Source of the DNA: Mesorhizobium_B sp963522145
GTDB taxonomy: Bacteria > Pseudomonadota > Alphaproteobacteria > Rhizobiales > Rhizobiaceae
Direction of reading: 5' to 3'
Length of the DNA: 64,000 nt
Assembly: GCA_963522145.1 (NCBI GenBank)
Contig: CAUQXI010000016.1
Coordinates: 1-64,000, forward strand
The notes under the pieces were generated by a model. The model ran no database searches. It was not told the origin of the DNA and was given only the letters and a program-made list of their open reading frames with translations. The translations under genes and the position numbers were made by a program. The stretch's first letter is position 1. Every line of letters starts with the position of its first letter. Below, in pieces: positions 60,469-64,000 of this stretch.

Positions 60469-62889
60469 ATGCTTCGCTTTTTTCACCTTCTGCTTTCGGC
60501 GGCGTTTCTGCTGCTTTTTGCTGCCACTTCCGTGCAGGCGCAGGATCCTGCGGCGGCGCAGCCGAGCCTTGTCGATACCCAGCAGGTCGCGATCGAGGAA
60601 CTTGCCGCCCGCGCCGATGGGCTTGCCAAGGCGGTGGACGAGGCGCGCAATGACGACGCACGGCTCGTGGATATCCGGCTTGAACTGGACGATCTGAGCC
60701 GCGCGGCGATCGAGAGCGGCGTTGCGTTCCGTCCACGGCTCAACGAGATCAATGATCGCCTGACGCAGCTTGGACCGGCGCCAGCCGAGGGCCAGCCCGC
60801 CGAGCCCGAGATTGTCGCGCAGGAACGCCGGTCGCTCGGCGCCGAGAAGGCCGCGATCAATGCGGTGATCGGCCAGGCGGAGCAGCTTTCCATTCGCATC
60901 GGCGCAGCGGGCGACAGCATCGTCATGCTTCGACGCGACCTGTTCGCTCACCTTCTGACGCGACGCTACACGATCGATTATGCGCTGCTGGGCGAGTTCG
61001 CATCGGGCTTCAGTGGCGAGATGGCGGGAACCTGGCGCTCCGTGTCATCGTGGATGAGCTTTGTCGTTCAGTTCAAGCTCCGGTCGGTTCTGGCAGCCTG
61101 CTTCTTCGCGCTGGGCGCGGCCGCGATCCTGCTGTTCGGCGGACGGCGGGTGCTGGGGCGTTTGTACAGACCCGACGAGACACTGTTCGAGCCTTCGGCG
61201 CTGAGCCGGCTGTCTGTCGCATTCTGGGCGACCATCCTGCCCTCGATGGCATTCAACGTGTTTCTGGGCGCGACCTGGTTCCTGTTCGATTACTTCCAGG
61301 TCTTGCGGGGTGACATGGGCGCGCTTCTGCGCGCGCTCTTCCAGGTTCTGGCGATCGTCTACTTTGTGCATCGTCTGGGCAGCATGGCGCTTTCGCCGCG
61401 CCTGCCGCAATGGCGGCTGATCGCGGTTGAAAGCCACGCGGCCACTTTGCTGGTCGTGCTCGTTTCGGTCATGGCGCTGGTGACCGGCCTCGACTACTTT
61501 TTGAGCGCAATCTTTTCGCTGCGCGGGGCGCCGGTTCTGCTGACCGTAGGCGAGAGCCTGGTGGCCTCGGTCCTCACCGGCATCTTGGTGATCCTGGTCG
61601 CGCGGGTGAAGCCGTTTGCCGGCCCCGACGGCGGGGCTCAGCCCTGGCCAGCCTGGTTCCGTGGCTTACTCTATGCGCTCGGCGTGCTGACGGTTGTTCC
61701 GGCGCTGATGGGCTATGTCGGTTTCGCGCGCTTCAACTCGCGGCAGGTGGTGGTCACCGGCGCTGCACTGGTCACCATGGGCATCGGCTTCCTGTCCGCG
61801 CGCGCCGTGGCGGAGGAGGGCGCGCTTGCGGCGACGCGCATCGGCCGCGGGCTTAAGCGGCGGCTGAAACTGTCCGAAGCCGCACTCGACCAGTTGGCGC
61901 TCGTCTTCAGCGTCACCATCAACCTGCTCGTTCTCTTGATCGGCGTGCCCACGATCCTGTTGCAATGGGGCTTTCAGCCTGGCGATCTGCGCGTCTGGGC
62001 GGGCAATGCGCTGTCCGGCTTCACGATCGGGACGTTCCACTTCTCGCCCGTCGGCGTTCTCTCCGGGGTCCTGCTCTTTGCTGTCGGCTATGCGCTGACC
62101 CGCTGGTTTCAGCGGTGGCTCGACGGCTCGGTGCTGGCGCGCGGACGCGTCGATGCAGGCGTCCGCAACTCCATCCGGCTCGTGGTGGGTTATGCCGGCT
62201 ATGCGATCGCCGGCTTGATCGGGATTTCGGCTGCGGGCATCAACCTGTCGAGCCTCGCCCTCGTCGCCGGCGCGCTGTCTCTCGGCATCGGCTTCGGCCT
62301 GCAGAACATCGTCAGCAATTTCGTGTCTGGCCTGATCCTCCTTGTCGAGCGGCCTTTCAAGGTGGGCGACTGGATCGTGGCGGGTGCGGTGACGGGCACG
62401 GTCAAGAAGATCAGCGTGCGGGCGACCGAGATCGAGACCTTCCAGCGGCAAACGATGATCCTGCCCAATTCGGAGCTCATCAACAGCGCTGTCGGCAACT
62501 GGACGCACCGCAACAAGCTCGGCCGTGTCGACGTGAAGGTGAACCTGGCCTACGGCATGGATGCGCGGGCAGCGCATGACGCGATGCTGGACGTGGCCCG
62601 TGGTCACCCGCTGGTGCTGAAGAACCCCGAGCCGCAGGCTATCTTCCTGAACTTCGGGCCTGCAGCGCTGGAGATGGAGCTGCGCGTCTTCCTGGCGGAC
62701 ATCCTCACCCAGAACACGGTTCAGAACGATCTGCGCTTTGCGATCCTTGAAACCTTCAACCGTCTGGGTCTTGAGATGGCGTCCGCGCCGCGCGCCGTGG
62801 TGGAGCTGCATCGATCCGTGGAAGCGGTGACGAACCCCCCGGAGAAAAACGAGGGAAGCGAGATGGCGCCGCACGGCCGAGGCACTTGA
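60469..62889 (+). CDS. Large MscS-family mechanosensitive channel
   Basis: An 806-residue channel of the MscS superfamily with a large N-terminal periplasmic part. A signal peptide (FFHLLLSAAFLLLFAATSVQA) precedes a helical domain resembling DUF3772 (about residues 25-180). Around ten membrane helices follow, and the MscS core is ALVAGALSLGIGFGLQNIVSNF, SGLILLVERPFKVGDWIVAG, GTVKKISVRATEIETFQRQT and ILPNSELINSAVGNW. It protects the cell from hypo-osmotic shock. The ATG at 60469 is preferred over 60379 because it produces the signal peptide. Confidence 0.93.
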   Translation: MLRFFHLLLSAAFLLLFAATSVQAQDPAAAQPSLVDTQQVAIEELAARADGLAKAVDEARNDDARLVDIRLELDDLSRAAIESGVAFRPRLNEINDRLTQLGPAPAEGQPAEPEIVAQERRSLGAEKAAINAVIGQAEQLSIRIGAAGDSIVMLRRDLFAHLLTRRYTIDYALLGEFASGFSGEMAGTWRSVSSWMSFVVQFKLRSVLAACFFALGAAAILLFGGRRVLGRLYRPDETLFEPSALSRLSVAFWATILPSMAFNVFLGATWFLFDYFQVLRGDMGALLRALFQVLAIVYFVHRLGSMALSPRLPQWRLIAVESHAATLLVVLVSVMALVTGLDYFLSAIFSLRGAPVLLTVGESLVASVLTGILVILVARVKPFAGPDGGAQPWPAWFRGLLYALGVLTVVPALMGYVGFARFNSRQVVVTGAALVTMGIGFLSARAVAEEGALAATRIGRGLKRRLKLSEAALDQLALVFSVTINLLVLLIGVPTILLQWGFQPGDLRVWAGNALSGFTIGTFHFSPVGVLSGVLLFAVGYALTRWFQRWLDGSVLARGRVDAGVRNSIRLVVGYAGYAIAGLIGISAAGINLSSLALVAGALSLGIGFGLQNIVSNFVSGLILLVERPFKVGDWIVAGAVTGTVKKISVRATEIETFQRQTMILPNSELINSAVGNWTHRNKLGRVDVKVNLAYGMDARAAHDAMLDVARGHPLVLKNPEPQAIFLNFGPAALEMELRVFLADILTQNTVQNDLRFAILETFNRLGLEMASAPRAVVELHRSVEAVTNPPEKNEGSEMAPHGRGT

Positions 62890-62959
62890 AGCGGGGACAA
62901 CGGCCTATTCAGATGGCGTTCAGCCGCATCGCGCTATAGCCTCTCTCCTGAGGTTGAGC

Positions 62960-63271
62960 ATGGAAACTCGGCCCTTCAATGAGGAGCGGTGCTTTTACCG
63001 GACGATGATGCTGCGGATGATAGTTGTGCTTGGCTCAATGACGGTTTCCGTCCTGCCGGGACTGGCCGCGAGCGCGGTGAATCTGGACAGCGAAACGCGC
63101 ACCCTTGTGGTGACCGAGGGCGGTGCCCAGACCGAGCTGACGCTTGGCGCCGGTGAAAGCGTTGAATTCTGCTCCGGTGGCTGTTTCGTCACCCTGCCGA
63201 ACGGCGACCGCGAGGCGCTGACCGGCGGCGAGACGATCGAGATCTCCGGCGGCGCCGGCCGCATCAAGTAA
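62960..63271 (+). CDS. Small secreted protein of unknown function
   Basis: A 103-residue protein: an N-terminal stretch, then a hydrophobic signal (MIVVLGSMTVSVLPGLAASA) and a short beta-rich body (LVVTEGGAQTELTLGAGESV, EFCSGGCFVTLPNGDREALTG) with two nearby cysteines (CSGGC). It recalls small secreted Rhizobiales proteins that lack a name. GAGG lies 7-8 bases before the ATG at 62960; the later ATGs at 63005 and 63008 could start the signal peptide directly. Confidence 0.65.
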   Translation: METRPFNEERCFYRTMMLRMIVVLGSMTVSVLPGLAASAVNLDSETRTLVVTEGGAQTELTLGAGESVEFCSGGCFVTLPNGDREALTGGETIEISGGAGRIK

Positions 63272-63409
63272 GAACGTCGCGGCGCATTCCCGCCATGTCG
63301 CAAACAGGCATCATCTGTGGGATGCGGCCGGAATAATCTTGTTGCGATGATTTCAGTTCGAGGGCGGCGGGCTGCCGCCCTTCTTCGCGTCGAGGGAAGT
63401 ACCGGCTCA

Positions 63410-64000
63410 ATGAAGGATCAGGCGCGCGCGGTGGTGATCGGCGGCGGCGTGGTGGGTGTCTCGACACTCTACCATCTCGCCAAGAAGGGTTGGTCCGACA
63501 GCGTGCTGATCGAGCGCAAGGAGCTGACATCGGGCTCGACGTGGCACGCGGCCGGCCTGCTTCCGCTCTTCAACATGAGCTACTCGGTCGGCCAGATCCA
63601 TAAATATTCCGTCAGGCTCTATCGCGAGCTTGAAGCGGAAACAGGGCTCAATCCCGGCTTTTCCAACGTCACCAATATTCGCTTGGCGCGCACGAAGGAC
63701 CGCTGGGACGAGTACATGTATTATGCTGGCGTCGCTGAGACGATCGGCGTTCCGGTCAATATCCTGACGCCCGAGCAGGTGAAGGAGATCTGGCCGCTCT
63801 GCGACACGACCGGCATTCTCGGCGCGCTCCAGCATTCCGAGGACGGCTATATTCAGCCCGCCGATCTCACCCAGGCGCTTGCGAAGGGCGCACGCGATCG
63901 AGGCGCGACGATCCACCGGAATACCACCGTCACGGCGATCGAGGCGCAGGCGGACGGCAAGTGGCTGGTGAAGACGGACAAGGGCGACATTCTCGCCGAG
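63410..64000 (+). CDS. FAD-dependent sarcosine/dimethylglycine dehydrogenase-like protein (5' part)
   Basis: The frame runs from the ATG at 63410 past the right edge; 197 residues are visible. It starts with the FAD-binding AVVIGGGVVGVSTLYHLAKKG, followed by VLIERKELTSGSTWHAAGLL and PLFNMSYSVGQIHKYSVRLY, the DAO-domain pattern of the dimethylglycine/sarcosine dehydrogenase family (typically about 800 residues with a C-terminal GcvT domain). It demethylates glycine derivatives to a folate adduct in relatives. GAGGG lies 11 bases before the ATG. The C-terminal half and neighbours are outside the window. Confidence 0.87.
   Translation, partial: MKDQARAVVIGGGVVGVSTLYHLAKKGWSDSVLIERKELTSGSTWHAAGLLPLFNMSYSVGQIHKYSVRLYRELEAETGLNPGFSNVTNIRLARTKDRWDEYMYYAGVAETIGVPVNILTPEQVKEIWPLCDTTGILGALQHSEDGYIQPADLTQALAKGARDRGATIHRNTTVTAIEAQADGKWLVKTDKGDILAE

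Overview
The window is GC-rich chromosomal DNA from an alphaproteobacterium of the Rhizobiales (Hyphomicrobiales), most likely a Phyllobacteriaceae-type organism related to Mesorhizobium, Chelativorans or Nitratireductor. The order ftsA-ftsZ-lpxC-bamD-recN-ligA, a circularly permuted two-piece tmRNA with the tag ANDNYAEARLAA, the sspB-DUF4169-RHH cluster, a BA14K protein, a GTTC-N7-GTTC LexA box and several GGAAC-N16-CGTT (EcfG-type) promoters all point that way. Species assignment is inference; no rRNA gene is present.

Layout. 1-8.5 kb: cell division and envelope (ftsA end, ftsZ, lpxC, bamD), then DNA repair (recN, ligA). 8.6-16.3 kb: AzlCD exporter, an M24 aminopeptidase, prmA, an SCO copper chaperone, creA, a hexapeptide acyltransferase, a YetF-like membrane protein and a BON-domain stress protein. 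16.4-25.8 kb: SOS-type uvrD with a LexA box, an FAD-linked oxidase, a large AsmA protein, and the sspB cluster. 25.8-32.3 kb: an AAA ATPase, the permuted tmRNA gene, thyA-folA, hflK-hflC and a DegP/Do protease, a protein-quality-control block in which tmRNA and its SspB adaptor lie about 0.7 kb apart. 32.3-38.4 kb: acyltransferase, serB/miaA with touching divergent 5' ends, a diguanylate cyclase, and a HerA-like ATPase. 38.5-48.3 kb: branched-chain amino-acid synthesis (attenuated ilvB-ilvH, and ilvC behind a TetR gene), with LysE, a Dda-like helicase, Kup and an FAD monooxygenase between. 48.3-64 kb: accessory and stress functions (BA14K protein, phosphatase-fold nuclease, NUDIX, tRNA-Lys, SDR, mntH with a Mur-like box, catalase-like protein, TPP oxidase, creatininase-like, nitroreductase, alpha/beta hydrolase, MscS channel) and the start of a sarcosine/dimethylglycine dehydrogenase-like gene running off the edge.

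No CRISPR array, insertion sequence, prophage or obvious defence island was seen. The most interesting signals are regulatory. A possibly leaderless Ile/Leu/Val-rich leader peptide and terminator precede ilvB. Three exact and three near-consensus EcfG promoters link scattered stress genes, including a divergent catalase-like/TPP-oxidase pair. A LexA box precedes uvrD, a Mn-regulator-like palindrome precedes mntH, and unexplained palindromes precede lpxC and the tetR-ilvC pair. Translation starts were corrected from the longest open frames by homology and ribosome-binding sites; uncertain ones are flagged in each entry.
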